From Phytoseiulus persimilis (taxonomy: Eukaryota; Arthropoda; Arachnida; Mesostigmata; Phytoseiidae): DNA of 64,000 nt. The DNA lies in the NCBI GenBank assembly GCA_037576195.1, contig CM075104.1, positions 17,934,211 to 17,998,210 of the forward strand, given 5' to 3'. Below, piece by piece: positions 35,900-49,100 of this stretch. Below the pieces are notes generated by a model. It saw nothing but the letters and a program-made list of their open reading frames with translations. It was not told where the DNA came from and made no database searches. How positions within the stretch are numbered: position 1 is the first letter of the stretch; every line of letters starts with the position of its first letter. The position numbers and the translations under genes were made by a program.

Positions 35900-37695
35900 G
35901 GCTCGAATGTCGAACTCGTTCCTAGTTGGAGCAGCTGCCAGCTACTGAGGACTCGATGGAGACGGGAGTCGGAATGGAGGTGTTTTCTTTCTCGTTCCAC
36001 TCAGTCTTGACGTAGAATTTGGCGGATCCCCGATGATATGTCGGGGATCATTGCACAGCGTCGATGCTGATATCATCTTCCGCCCAGGAGTGACATATAC
36101 TTGAGGGTTCCTCGTCTGAACGGCCCTGTAAATCACACAATGGACGGGATTGAACAACAGGGCGAGAGTTGTAGCTTATGACGTCGATTGGACTCGCGAT
36201 TTAGCGACGCCATTGAATTCCGTCCGCAGGTTCCGGTGGTCCTGAGTCCGGATAGAATCCTCTTCCCGAGAACTGTAGTCTCCGAATTCCTGTCTGTGGC
36301 TTCGCTTGAGAACTCACGCCAGGGGTCCCGTCATCATCTCACCAAGCCTATCCATCCGTCATGACATCCTCCTAGCTTCGAGAACAAAACCGACGATCAT
36401 TTCACCGGAGCTCGGGCGTCGTGAAGCGATCAGTGGCGTTGTTCAATGATATTCAAATTTTCAGACCAGGCCGCGTCGTTTGTGAAACTCGATACTTTGA
36501 GCATGAAGGGAATAGATTCTTAACAGTCACTATCGTTAGGCTCTCGAGCGCACAGGCGCATTTTTATCGGGATGAGTGGAGCTGTGGTGAAAGTTTCCGC
36601 ATCCCCCTGCAGCTTCCAACATACAAATCGACGCCAGAGAGCTGTTTCACGCATTGTGAACCCTGTTGTTAGCAACGAATCAGACGGAGGAAGCAGAATC
36701 CATGGCTTGCAATCCCATAGGTATCATTCTGCGAATAGAAATGGGGGAATCTCTTCCATCCACAACCAGACTACGTCGGCCAATTTCAATCGTAAGCGTC
36801 AGCAGCGAGGGGACGAGGGGGCTGAATCCGTATCAGAGTTGGACACAATCATAACCGTTGTCATGATCCCGTTGCTGGTCTAATTGAACCATCCATTTGG
36901 TGTGGAATGCGGGAAATTAGCAGCATTTATCATGTACAACGTCTATCGGCCTGACGCGTCTGCTGGTTGACGAGTAGTCGATCACACGTGAGCCGTACTC
37001 GACGAAACAGATCAAGAATCTGACTGCCGAATCGACCCGATAAATCGAAGAAAACCGCCAGGCCTCCACCACTGGTTCGATTTGGAACCAACAAGAGTTA
37101 CAAGCAGGGGAGCATGCCACCCAAGACTATCTGCAAGTTGTTCACAGATGAGGTATCATGAAATCGTAGCCGATTTCGTCTGTCCCTTTAGTGCGCAAAA
37201 GCCCACGACACCACAAATATTTATGACTGCACTCCGCCTCAGTGAGAGGTCTAACTCATTTGCTGCTTCGCTGTCCATATTCGTCCATACTAGCGGCTGC
37301 CTCCAGCGTCGACTTGTACTGTGGCCGGCGGCTGGTCGTTGCCATTCCATGATGTTTGTCTTGGCGAAAACTTCCGTCACGACGGAAGAATCGGCTCTCG
37401 GCTGCAGCAGCATCGTGTTCAGCGACCCCTGAAACACTCTGCTTCGTTTAACGGACCCCCATATTCAGTAGTTCTCAAATCCGACTTTTATTGATAATCA
37501 TAACATGACTAGCCGGCCTTCGGCCGACTACGCTGGCTGCCCCGTCCCTTGCTTCGAGAGTCTACTTCTGACAGACACACATTGCCTTACATGTGGTGTC
37601 ATGAGACCTTCGGGAGTGGCCACCGATTAGCCATCGATAGGATTCTGACCTGGAATCGAGGCACTTGTCTCTCTCTTCACTGGGTCAGCATCATG
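35900..37695. other. Intergenic region with a short perfect hairpin
   Basis: No gene resolved. At 36025-36049 GATCCCCGA and TCGGGGATC form a perfect 9-bp stem with a 7-base loop (TGATATG); no run of T follows and its role is unknown. Open frames at 36421-36883 and 37082-37437 overlap on both strands and look unconstrained. Confidence 0.45.
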
Positions 37696-39520
37696 GTTTT
37701 GAGAAGTATGGTCAGATTGGTCTAGTAATCACCCCTCCAGATTCGGAGAAGCATGGTCAGACTGGTCCCGGAATCACCCCTCCAGGTTTCGAAAAGTACG
37801 GTTAGATTTGTCCCGGGATCACTTCGCAAAACTTGGAAAGTAATGGTCAGATTGGTCTCGGAATCACCCCTCCAGACTTGGAAAAGCATGGCCAGATTGG
37901 TCCCTGAATCACGCCTCCAAACCTGGAAAGTAATGGTCAGATTGGTCTCGGAATCACGCCTCCAGACTTGGAAAAGTATGGTCAGATTGGTCCCGGGATC
38001 ACTCCGCAAAACTTGGAAAGTGATGGTCAGATTGGTCTCGGGATCACCCCTCCAGGTTTTGAAAAGTACGGTCAGGTTCGTCTCGGAAGCACCCCTCCAG
38101 ACCTGGAGAAGCATGGTCAGATTGGCCTCGGAATCACCCCTCGAGACTTGGAAAAGTATGGTCAGATTGGTCCCGGGATCGCTCCGCCAAACTTGGAAAG
38201 TAATTGTCAGATTGGTCTCGGAATCACCCCTCCAGGTTTCGAAAGGAACGGTCAGATTCGTCCCGGAATGACCCCTCCAGACTTGCGGGAGGCTGGTCAG
38301 ATTGGTCCCGGAATCACCCCTCCAGAGTTGAAAGAGTATGGTCAGACTGGTCTCGGAATCACGCCCTCGGCGTTTGAAAAGTATGGTCAGACTGGTCTCG
38401 GAATCACCCCTCCAGACTTGGAAAAGTATGGCCAAATTGGTCCCTGAATCACCCCTCTTAACCTGGAAAGTAATGGTCAGATTGGTCTCGGAATCACGCC
38501 TCCAGACTTGGAAAGTAATTGTCAGATTGGTCTCGGGATCACCCCTCCAGGTTTTGAAAAGTACGGTCAGGTTCGTCTCGGAAGCACCCCTCCAGACCTG
38601 GAGAAGCATGGTCAGATTGGCCTCGGAATCACCCCTCGAGACTTGGAAAAGTATGGTCAGATTGGTCCCGGGATCGCTCCGCCAAACTTGGAAAGTAATG
38701 GTCAAATTGGTCTCGGAATCACCCCTCCAGGTTTCGAAAGGAACGGTCAGATTCGTCCCGGAATCACCCCTCCAGACTTGCGGGAGGCTGGTCAGATTGG
38801 TCCCGGAATCACCCCTCCAGAGTTGAAAGAGTATGGTCAGACTGGTCTCGGAATCACGCCCTCGGCGTTTGAAAAGTATGGTCAGACTGGTCTCGGAATC
38901 ACCCCTCCAGACTTGGAAAAGTATGGCCAAATTGGTCCCTGAATCACCCCTCTTAACCTGGAAAATAATGGTCAGATTGGTCTCGGAATCACGCCTCCAG
39001 ACTTGGAAAGTAATTGTCAGATTGGTCTCGGAATCACCCCTCCAGACTTGGAAAAGTATGGCCAAATTGGTCCCTGAATCACCCCCTAACCTGGAAAGTA
39101 ATGGTCAGATTGGTCTCGGAATCACGCCTCCAGACTTGGAAAGTAATTGTCAGATTGGTCTCGGAATCACCCCTTCAGACTTGGAAAAGTATGGTCAGAT
39201 TGGTCCCGGGATCGCTCCGCCAAACTTGGAAAGTAATGGTCAAATTGGTCTCGGAATCACCCCTCCAGGTTTTGAAAGGAACGGTCAGATTCGTCCCGGA
39301 ATCACCCCTCCAGACTTGCGGGAGGCTGGTCAGATTGGTCCCGGAATCACCCCTCCAGAGTTGAAAGAGTATGGTCAGGCTGGTCTCGGAACGACTCCTC
39401 CAGGTTTTGAAAAGTATGGCCAGTCTGCTTCTGGGATCATCCCTCCAGGTTTGGAAGATAATGGTCAGATTGGTCCCGGAATCACCCCTCCAGCTTTTGA
39501 AAAGTATGGCCTATGTCCTT
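37696..39520 (+). repeat. 45-bp minisatellite with 495-bp higher-order repeats
   Basis: About 40 head-to-tail units of the type GGTCAGATTGGTCTCGGAAT CACCCCTCCAGACTTGGAAA AGTAT. Because 45 is a multiple of three, several frames stay open: plus-strand YGQIGPGITPPDLEK and VRLVSESPLQTWKSM, and a minus-strand frame of 447 codons (39065-37722) with repeated VWRGDSETNLTI. Blocks of 11 units recur at a 495-bp spacing (38038 with 38533; 38338 with 38833), showing recent block-wise expansion. No promoter, splice sites or unique flanking domains accompany any frame, so I treat it as satellite DNA rather than a gene. A diverged inverted array of the same family is at 26046-26365. Confidence 0.9.
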
Positions 39521-41732
39521 CCCGGTGAGCCGCCCTACATTATGCAGTTTGTTCCAAGTCGATCCGATCAATACTGGGGGAGTCTATTGAGGACAAACAA
39601 CCTTTCCAGCAGAGTTGACAACAGGTGATCGGCCGATCAGTCTGGGAGCGTGGCAGCAATCATGATCTTCTGGGCCATCTTCTACCAGATCCAACTCGGT
39701 CCAATCCAATTGCGTCCCAGAACTTCGTGAAATAAAAAGACGACATGTATGCAACTGAATCGAGGACTTGCTCTGGCGGTTATTCCAAAGGCACCCTGAA
39801 CTCGACTCTGCTCCACCTCTAGTATTGCTGGAAGCCACCATCTAATGCGTCATCCGCCCGGAGAGTTTTCAGCTCATGTCCGGGGCTCGGTCGGCGAGCT
39901 CCACAAAGTTCCCGGACTTCTCAAACACCTCGAACTTTGCTCGAGGCACACAAGAGAGTGGCTCTATTCGAGTTATCAGTGCAGGTCACCGAGTATCGTT
40001 TCCCTCTGAGGCTTGATAAATTCATTTATCAACGGACGTCGCCGTGAATCAGTACCAACCTTTCCTTTTCAGTACCACTACCAGATTCAGCTCACGGCTC
40101 ACGGCCCCTGTCCTTCTTTCCTGTATTGTACGTCTGTCAGCTCCGTGCTCAACGGTTTCCTCACAAGTATGAACAATATATCCACGTCTCCTCGACAAAA
40201 GGACTCGAGGATCTGATCTTTTGAATCTGCCTCAGGTCTCTGGCAGGACATATGCATGCTAGCACCTGAGTGGACCAACCTACCGTTAATGTCCACTAAA
40301 GTCACAAACGGAAGGACATCCCCTGCAAACGCAGATTGGTGATACCGAGTCTCTCGCCGCGTTGCGTCTGCCAAGAGCAACTCTCCAACGAATCAAATTA
40401 TCACCTCCTCGGTACAGCTCGGAACACTATGGATGAGAAGATGATACTCCTCCCGTAGCTCAGGCAAGATCAAACCAGCGAATCGGTGATTTCGAATGCC
40501 ACTGTCCATGGCGAAGTCTTCGAAGCTCGCGCCCACCTACCTAATGTGAACTCCCTGATCGTTGAAGAAGATGACCTTCCACTCGAGCTCATTTCGCACG
40601 CTTCATGGTGCACATCCTTCTTGCACACTCCCACTCTCCTACAAATTAAATTTGCGGCACTCTGAAATATCCTCAACGGCTCCCATGAAAACCCCGCGAA
40701 TGAAACAATACCACTACGCATTCGCACGGCTGAAATCCACACTTCCGATGATTCGCTATTAACTGAATATTCGGCGGATGGAATGTGAGTGAAGGAATCT
40801 GGGAACGTAGCCTCTAATCGTTCAGCGTTTCTGAGAGTGCTGGAAACTGCGTCGTTCTCTCAGCCCAGCTTTGCTCCTTTCCGCCTGGAGCATGCTTCCC
40901 ACATTTATCAGAACTCTAAAACTTTGCGATACGACTCCTCCCTCATCCTCTCAAAAGATAATATGGCTGTAGATTCATGCAAACTCGAATTTTCAGCATC
41001 ATCAACTCGGTGAGCTTTATTTCGGTGCAACCATAACGTAGTCCTACTGGTTGGTGGCGCTCAGCTCGCTTGAGAAAGCATCGCAAAGAGCTCTCTGGAA
41101 TCGCGATGAGTCAGTTTAGGGCCCGGAGGAAGGATATATCTCGTGAAGTGGAGGATGGTACCGTTCAAATCGAACAAATGAATCTCTTGCAGCGAGATTT
41201 TTTCCAGACACGCAACACGGGATTTATGTTGATGGCACGATGGGCTTGGGCCTTCACTGAAGCTGAGGTCGGATTGAGAGCGGTCGACCCGCTGATGAGT
41301 CGGGTGAAAATTGGTAGAATGAGTTGAATAAGGTTCAAGAAGGACTCGGACCAAGGGCTTCCGTCTCCTCACTCAGCCCCCGAGTATTTTAGCCGCAAGA
41401 TTTCTACATTTATGATTATGAACTCGTGTGATGTTAACAAGCGATCAAGATGGTGGCGATGTGGACTGTTCGATGCATTTTCTTGAGAAGCTCGGGAGAA
41501 CATAGGTTCGGCGATCTTGCGTAAACGAAGAAAAGTTAAAACTCGATGTGTTCGAAACGTCCAATTAATCCAGGTTCGCTGACCCATGGTATTTCGGGGG
41601 TGCTCAAGCTCCCTCACTAATTTAGCTCTTCCGATCCTCGCATTGGCTGATCTTTAGATCTGTTCAGCGCAGTTCTCCACTGACTCTATAAATAGCAGGT
41701 AATCGGCCAGCTGACGTATTCCGACTCATTTT
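39521..41732. other. Intergenic region right of the minisatellite
   Basis: No gene resolved over 2.2 kb. Open frames near 40099-40380 and 40470-40742 (minus) and 41070-41327 (plus) are short and unrecognised. Confidence 0.45.
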
Positions 41733-44700
41733 CTAGAATTTGTATATTGATTTTATCTGAGCCGCCGAGCTCAGAACTACAGCTTTCAGTTCTTCGGAAA
41801 TGATATCGTCCTTGATTTTCGCCTGTTTCGACGAAGGCAAGTCGGAAGAGTCACTTGGGCGGCGTCTTTTGAAGAACAAGGCGTCTCCGGCGATGACGGG
41901 CGCCTCGATGCATAAGTGGAGAACATAGGCCACTCCGACGCTGATGAAATAAACGCCCACGGAGTCGCGGACCTGGAAGCAGTGAATGTTCAGTGAAGAC
42001 GAAGTTTGTATCCGCGGAAAACATTGGATCGGAGATGAACACAGAAATAGATAATCACCATCTTAGAATGCAGCATCTGTTGCTGAGTTCCATTGATGCC
42101 AAGGAAGTAAATCAGAATCGGGTAATGAACAAGATAAATGCCGAATGACAATTTGCCGAGGATCACAAGAGGTGTACTCGATAGGAACCTCGTCAGCGTT
42201 TCTGCAAAGAATGGGAGCCTTAGTTCGCAGAATGAGGTGTCTCAAACATCTCAGTAGTTCCACGTTCAAAGGGTAAGGATAGAATAATCGCTTACTTCCG
42301 TTCCTGGTACAGCACGCAAAGAGCAACCAGGCGGAGCAGAGAGCGTTCAAATGTCGATGGACGCCGGCATACATGGCATCAGCCCATGGAGGGATGTTCA
42401 AGTCATGGTACCAGAGCACCGGGACGATATTAACCACGGCGGCCGTCGTCGACGTCAGGAGCCAGAGCAGCGAGCGAATATGCTGAAATGCGTCAACCAA
42501 AATCGAGATGAGTCCACAAAGAGCGACAACGGTGATCCAGGCTTCACAGGGAACTTCAGTCCGGGGAAAACCTTCTTCCTATTACACTCAGGCTCACTCC
42601 ACCGCGAAAAGAACACTAAGTGCCTTGGAGGAATTTTCCCAAGAAAAATGAGACATGGAGTGGGTGAGGAGGGTTGATATAGAACCTACCGACGGGATTC
42701 GAAGGTCTTGATATTTGTGCGCCAAGCATCCACTCAGGAGGCCAAGCGCAACGGTTCCGATATGTGTTGTTGGGAGGAAGTAAACGTAATCCAAGAGTCG
42801 GACGATTTTCCTGAAAGCACATCGCACGAGAAAAACGTTATCTCAGTGATTCGCTCCGCTTCAGTTTTCCGTGTACATGGACTCCAGATTTTGCTCGCCA
42901 TTCCAGAATGATATCTCACGATTGATCGCTGTTGAATCCCATGAAGGGAAGTAGCTTCATGAAGTACGTCGTTGCCGCGATGCCAACTCCGCTCAGGAAG
43001 AATAGCAGTAGGATCAAGATTGTCATCATCTTCGGATGTCTAGAATTTATTCATGTTAGGGAATCCCAAATCATAGTCCATCTCACGAGATGGAAGATAG
43101 AGGAGAGGAAACACTCCATGCAGCTCGGACCAATCACGGTATTCTTGGTTCAACTTACTGACGGTAGATTATCATCACGGGGAAAATCAGGACCATGATT
43201 TGATAGTCTACTGATAGGTACCAATAATGGGACAGACACTGAAACAGAGATTGAAAATGTATTGACCATTTCGATAGGTCCGGATCAGGATCCCCGGTTC
43301 AGTTTCGTTCAGTCTCACCATCTTCTGGAATGAGTCTGTGTTGACTATTTCAAGCGGAATTTTCAGCCAGCTCGTCTTGCAGTCGGTGAACATTTTGAAA
43401 TATGCGTCTGTCAAGGGTCCATGAGCGATGTAAGGCAGAGACAGAGCTGCGGCCAGCACGACCAGTGCAGGAATCATCAACCGATAATATCTATGTTGGA
43501 AAAAGCCATCAGTGATTATTCGGAAGAGCGGATCGGTTTGCAAGCTCAACCTCGGAATGTGGGGAAGGTCGAGATTGAATACCTTCTAACGATTGAAGCA
43601 AAGTACAGCTGGAGACCGGGTGTGGAATCCTTTTTCGCCAAGAGCGAGTAACTCATAATGAAACCACTGGAAGAAACATGACCAGGTTGATATATAGGCA
43701 CAGTCAAGGCCCGGAGCACGGGGAGATCTTTCGACGTATTCTCATCGAGCTCCTCTAATGTTTGAGGCCCTGAGTTCCCAGAGCTCGTGACGGCAGATCT
43801 CGGAATCCGTCTCATCATCAAAGCCCTTCATACATGCGGAGTCAACCAAGCCAAGAGTTCGGAGATCTCGCTCCGTTGATGGAGTCGTATGCAGGGACTT
43901 CCTGCTCGGCTGAACTTTAATCGTGCTGCAGCATTCAATTTAGCCTGAGGCTTGATAGTACCAGCGAAGCAGCATCAGGCTCTGGTTCCCCCCCCCCCCC
44001 CACGTTGGTAAAGGCCGCGGAGAGCAGTCCCCTCTTCGAGACTGTTCCGAGAATGATTCCTACCAGGGGCTGTTAGAATCGATCTCACCTAGCCACGAAG
44101 AAAACAGTGACGCCCGTAAAAGCCCCCGTAGCAGCGATTTGGAAGAAAATCGTCTTCGGAATATCCAGAGCTTCTTTGATTGTGACTGAAAGAACAAAGT
44201 ATTCATGTAGAGACGAGCCACGAGTATTGTTTGAGAAGAGAGTTCCACAGAAAGTCGCGCAGTGTTTCGCAATGTTCGCGATCGCGTTCGGACGGCCATT
44301 TTCCCATGAGATCGGCGCTGTGTCGGCGTCGCCAGAAATCTCGTTCCAATCGAAATAGAGTCAACCATATCTTTGCAAATGCAGGTGGAATTGTAACTAC
44401 AGTTCAATTTACACTGTCATCATAATGACGGGATTTCAGGGTTCCGAAATCGATATGATGCGAGGAACTCACATATGGCGTACGGATCTATCAGCAAATA
44501 GCAATGTCCGAGCACAATCCAATAGGCGAGAAGAGCCTTGAGGCCATGCAAGAATGTGAGTTCACTTCGGTTCTTGGTAAGAAGTTGCGCATTGTTGCGG
44601 GACGCACTGAAGGCTCTCACGATGGGATTTCCTGAAAAGGGGTCATAATAAGTTGTTCCGCTACTCCATCTCACAGCGTTCAAAGCAACATGTTGGTGAA

Positions 44701-46522
44701 GACTACTCACCGTTAATTTTGTACAGATCCAGCACGGTGGCTACGATCGTAACGAAAACTAGGAAACACGGCAGGAATCTAGAGAGAAAAGGAGAACCGA
44801 GCATGGATTATACGGTAATTCATGTTTTTCATGATGATAAGTTCCCACTCTGATCTTGGGCGGTTGGTTTTGCCTCTTCTTGAAGTGGTGAGACCGGCCG
44901 TAATAATCGATGCCGTACCCCCTTAGCGGAATGATTGACATTCGCCGAAAAAGGTATGGCAGACAGCACCGGTTTCATGATTAGGCTGATCTTCGGCCGC
45001 CCATGGCCGGTTCGAAGCCAAAATAGCGCAGCGGTCCTGGGGAAATGCGCCCGAAATTCACGATGGTACACAATCAGGGGAGACAAAATACTGCACTCGG
45101 GATTCGAACGTTCGGTTCGACCATCTCAGACGCAAAGTCATTTAATCAGGGGAGTATTCGGAGATTCGTGGCCACCCAGGCGGGAATCCATTGGATGGAG
45201 TTCTCTCCTGTCGATCGGTATGCATCAAATAATCTCATGCTGCTGAGCAGGCTCTCAGAACAAACTTGGGCCTTGTTATCGCTCGGCTGAGCTTTACAAT
45301 CCGTGGAAACGTGCTGGGAAATAGTGACTTCTGGCGGGATACGAATATCTCAATTGGGTGTGGTCTCCCTGAACGGTGACCGAAGTATGTGCGTGATTGC
45401 TTGGGAGCGCACTGGAGCCGCTACGGGAAGCTCATCCCAAATTTACCCATCCAGAAGCCCTGGCTCAAGAGCATGCATGGAACGTGGTGTACTGGCTTAC
45501 AAATAAACTATCGCGACTTACATGGCGAAATAGTAAACTGGATCTTTATGGTCGTCCCGCACCTGAGTATGGCACGATGATATTTCAGCGAATTGGTCAT
45601 AGCGTTCCGCAACTGTAAGAACAAGACGCTAAACGCTCTGGACTTCCAGAACCGCGTGAATCGGTATCCGCGTTAATCTCAGAACTTGAGCTTGAATTAC
45701 CTTTGCTGACGATCAAGTCCAACTCTCCTGTCGTACAAAGTGACGGGACACATAAGCCCAACCGGAGCCCAGGTCGATAGTAACTGTCCTTTTGGTATCT
45801 CAGCGGTGGCGCAGTCTCCCTCTGATAGATAAGTGAGCTTGAAAGACTGAAATTCTCTATAGGCACAAAGGTATGGGACCCACGATTGGAAATAACGAAC
45901 CCGAGAAACGAGAAATCTTCAACTAACTCTGACATCACCAAGCTGCTCCATGATGTTGATGAGCCCGTCGTAAACCTCCTGATTAGGCAATATGTGAAGC
46001 CCACAGTATTGGCCTGTGAATAGCGTGACATTTTCTTCCTTGACCGTCGTCGAAAGACACTGGCCGTAACTCCCGAGTGAAGTCAACGTCATGAAGAGAA
46101 TGCCACTCGGAACGTATCCACCCGCCGTCAACACTAGAAGATATCCAAACGTTGATGAGCTCTTCTTTCAACGTCAGAACGGGACCCCGCACTTGTAGTT
46201 CTTCTCTTCGACTTTCGAAAAAAAACTTTCGCTACTCGAAAGTGTCGCTCGAAAACTCACTTTTCAGCGCCCACGGCTCCCTTCGGCGCATGGCCGAAAC
46301 CATTTTGAGAAGAGAACCGCTGCACTCCGATGAGACTTCCACTTCGAAGAACACATCCTGAGCGATTGGCAAAAATTTCCGAGTGAAGAATGTCGTTATT
46401 TCACCAATGAGATCCCGACCATCTTGCAGTGAACACAGCGAACAATCCGGCGTCAAAACGAAAAATATCACACAAAACGTCAGCGAGAACTTAGTCCAAT
46501 CATCCAATCTGAAGCACCGCAT
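41733..46522 (-). CDS. NRF-6-like acyltransferase-3 membrane protein (15 exons)
   Basis: Member of the nose-resistant-to-fluoxetine family: a secretory-side NRF domain followed by a multi-pass acyltransferase-3 domain, thought to act in lipid or sterol transport and modification. Minus-strand join: 46522-46261, 46133-45939, 45856-45701, 45612-45522, 44778-44711, 44631-44473, 44185-44089, 43666-43583, 43490-43319, 43238-43159, 43039-42920, 42810-42690, 42578-42296, 42201-42059, 41972-41733 (756 aa); all phases agree. Signal-like start (MRCFRLDDWTKFSLTFCVIF). NRF-domain marks: SLGSYGQCLS, FTGQYCGLHILP, LGLCVPSLCT. AT3 marks: LHGLKALLAYWIVLGHCYLL, RYYRLMIPALVV, LSHYWYLSVDYQIMVL, LSFGIYLVHYPILIY, IEAPVIAGD. 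The usual HGLR arginine is lysine here. A few donors (GTGATG, GTATTC) are weak but phase-consistent. C-terminal tail Lys/Ser-rich. Confidence 0.9.
43988..44001. repeat. Poly-C tract (14 C) in an NRF-6-like intron
   Basis: Uninterrupted run of 14 C inside the intron between exons 7 and 8. Simple sequence; the length may vary. Confidence 0.8.
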
Positions 46523-48292
46523 CGTTCATTAACTGCACGATAAGCTACTGAACAAGAGCTTCCAGGAGGAGTTGTTGGCAATGCAAGTTGCGGCCTTCAG
46601 CTGGAGCGGCTCTCGCCCGAACATCTTAAGTGTGAGACTGGGAAAGCGAACGAATACTTGAAAACTGCCCCTGACAGCCAGCTCTCAGAACGCGCCGCTG
46701 GGGACAGTGGAGTTTCATGCAGGAACGAAGTGAACGGATCTTCATGGATTACAGACTGGCAACGTTTAGTCGCCACAGATGAATAGTTTCGTTCGGGCGG
46801 TTTCGCAAATTTCCGCGATGCCGCGGTTCACCACCGTTCCCTCTTCTTTCCACAGTGACTTTCCTCATTTCAAAAGCGACTCCCGATACCGATAGGCTAT
46901 TCTGTGGTCTTCCGACTATAGAAGCAACTCAGTGGATAATTGTCACAGAGCTCGATTCTCGTACAACTGAGACTAGAGAGCATTCGCGACTTCTCCTTCA
47001 GATGCGATTCATTGCCGAATCCGGACAGGCCCCTCTCAGCACACGATAAAACGGATTGAAAAAAGTAAAGAGGATCGCTATTGAGAATTACGTTGGTTGC
47101 GGCGATTCTGTTCATCCTCGAAGCCCCATTTGAGGCTCCTGAGACGGGTTCTCGTTGTCCCACGCATCCCTGAAGCACGATGTTGGCGATGATCTCCTCA
47201 AGACATTTATGGCTTATGGTTCCATTTGGATCTGTGTGAATATAGGATATGATATAAATGCATATCCGCCTTTCACTTCAGCCGAGAGCAACCTCAGCGG
47301 ATCCTTTGTTTCCACGCTCCCATTTCTCCAGGAGCCATTATTCAGGCCTACAACTCCGGTATCGGTTGTGGGAATTCCCGTCGTGTGGAAGTTTGAACAA
47401 CAACAGGAGAAAGTAGTTTCTCGCCAGACGGAGTTCGACTCCTCAGTCTCTGATACATCGCAGTGAAAACAGCAAGCAGGAAAACCGATTGGCACAGCAC
47501 TCACATAGTCCGACAAGCTTCAGAGAGCAGAAGAAAAATCTAATGTAACCTCAATGGCAGATATCGGTGAGTCCAGTGGCAATCTGAGCGGCTAGAAGTT
47601 TCACTCGATATTCCCGAGGAATCTTCGCGGGAACGGGGCTATTCCCTTAAGTGATGTTTCGAAATAATCACGAATCTGAAAGATATTGGCAGGAATGTTC
47701 TGCAAATGAATCAGTTTCCAGGTCTCAATCTCTTCAAAACAAGAGTTCCCGGATAACAGTAGGTGTGGTGGGAATCATGCGATGAGACAAACTTCAAGCA
47801 TGATCCATGCTACGTGGATATTTTCCCGTGGATTGGAATCACCGGTCCCGCTTTCGACTCGACAACAGAGCCTCGCTTCGCCATGCGGCATCGGCATCAT
47901 AGAACAGAGGTCGCAAAGCGTCGAATGTCGGACAAGCGGTCCAAATCGTGACATATTTCGAAATTGATTGATTTCCTCTTTTTCACCACATTGACGCAGT
48001 CTTACAGTTGTCCTGGGCCAAAACGTTGGTCAACCCGGCGATCGGGAGGAATCGCGACTGGCCCCAACGCGAGACGGTGCCCGCTACGCCAAATTACCAA
48101 CGTTCGACACGAGAGTTTTTGACTGATTTTTTTTTATCAACCTTTGGTTACTGAATCCGCTCAGACCGATTTTTCACTTCTATCGAATCAGAACAGGAAA
48201 CAGAGGCGACGAAAAACAAGTAATGAACAAACAAGTCGCCGATGTAGCATGCGGGATCGAAATAGATTCACTTGCGGATCCAGACAACAAGC
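46523..48292. other. Upstream of the NRF-6-like gene, no gene resolved
   Basis: 1.8 kb with overlapping short frames only. The minus-strand frame at 47516-47214 is Cys- and Ser/Thr-rich (FPACCFHCDVSETEESNSVW) but starts and ends without supporting signals. Confidence 0.45.
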
Positions 48293-48636
48293 TCAATCAT
48301 TCTCAGAGTAGTCAATGTCGAAGATTTGTGTGATTGCGGTGCCGATCTGCTTCGCGTGTCTTAATGTCATATATTCTGGTCGTCAGTGAGAGCACCCGTT
48401 TGGCCCGTGCCGGCGGCCACAATTAGAATTGATCCTTTTCAGGAGCTCAAGAGAGCAATTATACATTCAGCCACTGTAGGCTATGACGACGGTTCCTGAT
48501 ACCCACCGCCAGTGTGCGATATCAAGTATAATACGTCGGAACAGGAATCGATCCGACAGACGAAGATAGCGGTGACAAGCTCAATGTCGGCGACAACGGT
48601 GGCGGCGCTGATGGTGGTAGTTGCACATTTGTCCAT
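48293..48636 (-). CDS. Candidate small two-exon gene, unknown product
   Basis: Minus-strand join 48636-48507, 48375-48293 gives 70 aa. The ATG at 48636 starts MDKCATTTISAATVVADIEL; the donor is GTGGGT after phase 1 and the acceptor GACGACCAG restores the frame to ..EYMTLRHAKQIGTAITQIF.. and a stop. The open frame extends nine codons further upstream (CNTKCLEFI), so these may be the last exons of a longer gene. No family is recognised. Three cysteines and amphipathic helices look protein-like, but the intron support is only by phase. Confidence 0.3.
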
Positions 48637-49100
48637 AATGAATTCCAGGCATTTCGTGTTGCACTTTCACGGAAACGATACATGTATTTAGATACGCCGT
48701 TCCCAGATTAGCTCCGAGCTTCGGAAAATTCCAGAGCCCCGATATAATTCTCTGAAATCGAAAACGATGCGGTCTACGCCGAACCGGATCAATTTTCGCG
48801 GCGACCCCCTAAATGGATGGGCCCCGAAACGAAATCATCGATGGCTCCGGCGTCCCTGAACGAGTTGGCGAGAAGTTAGCCGAGACATCGGGGAGCTTGC
48901 AATTAAATCTACGACTCCGGAAATATCTTCAGGGGTAAGCCGTTCTACGAAGGTGTCACACGTATACTGAAAGTCGAGTCGATTTTATGAGAGTTCTGTC
49001 AGAGTCGATCGGGAACTCCTGTCGTGGCTGGGGCCGCGTTGACACTGTCTTTGTCATCGTCCTCATCGTCGTTGTTTTCGTGTAGCCTTTCAGTGACGCG

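Noticed and set aside
36025-36049. Perfect 9-bp hairpin as a terminator or RNA element
   Set aside because: No T-run follows, intrinsic terminators are not expected in a nuclear genome, and such hairpins arise by chance over 64 kb.
37722-39065. 447-codon minus-strand ORF as a protein-coding gene
   Set aside because: It lies wholly inside the 45-bp satellite, several other frames are open for the same reason, and there is no unique sequence, signal peptide or splice structure attached. Kept only as a finding.
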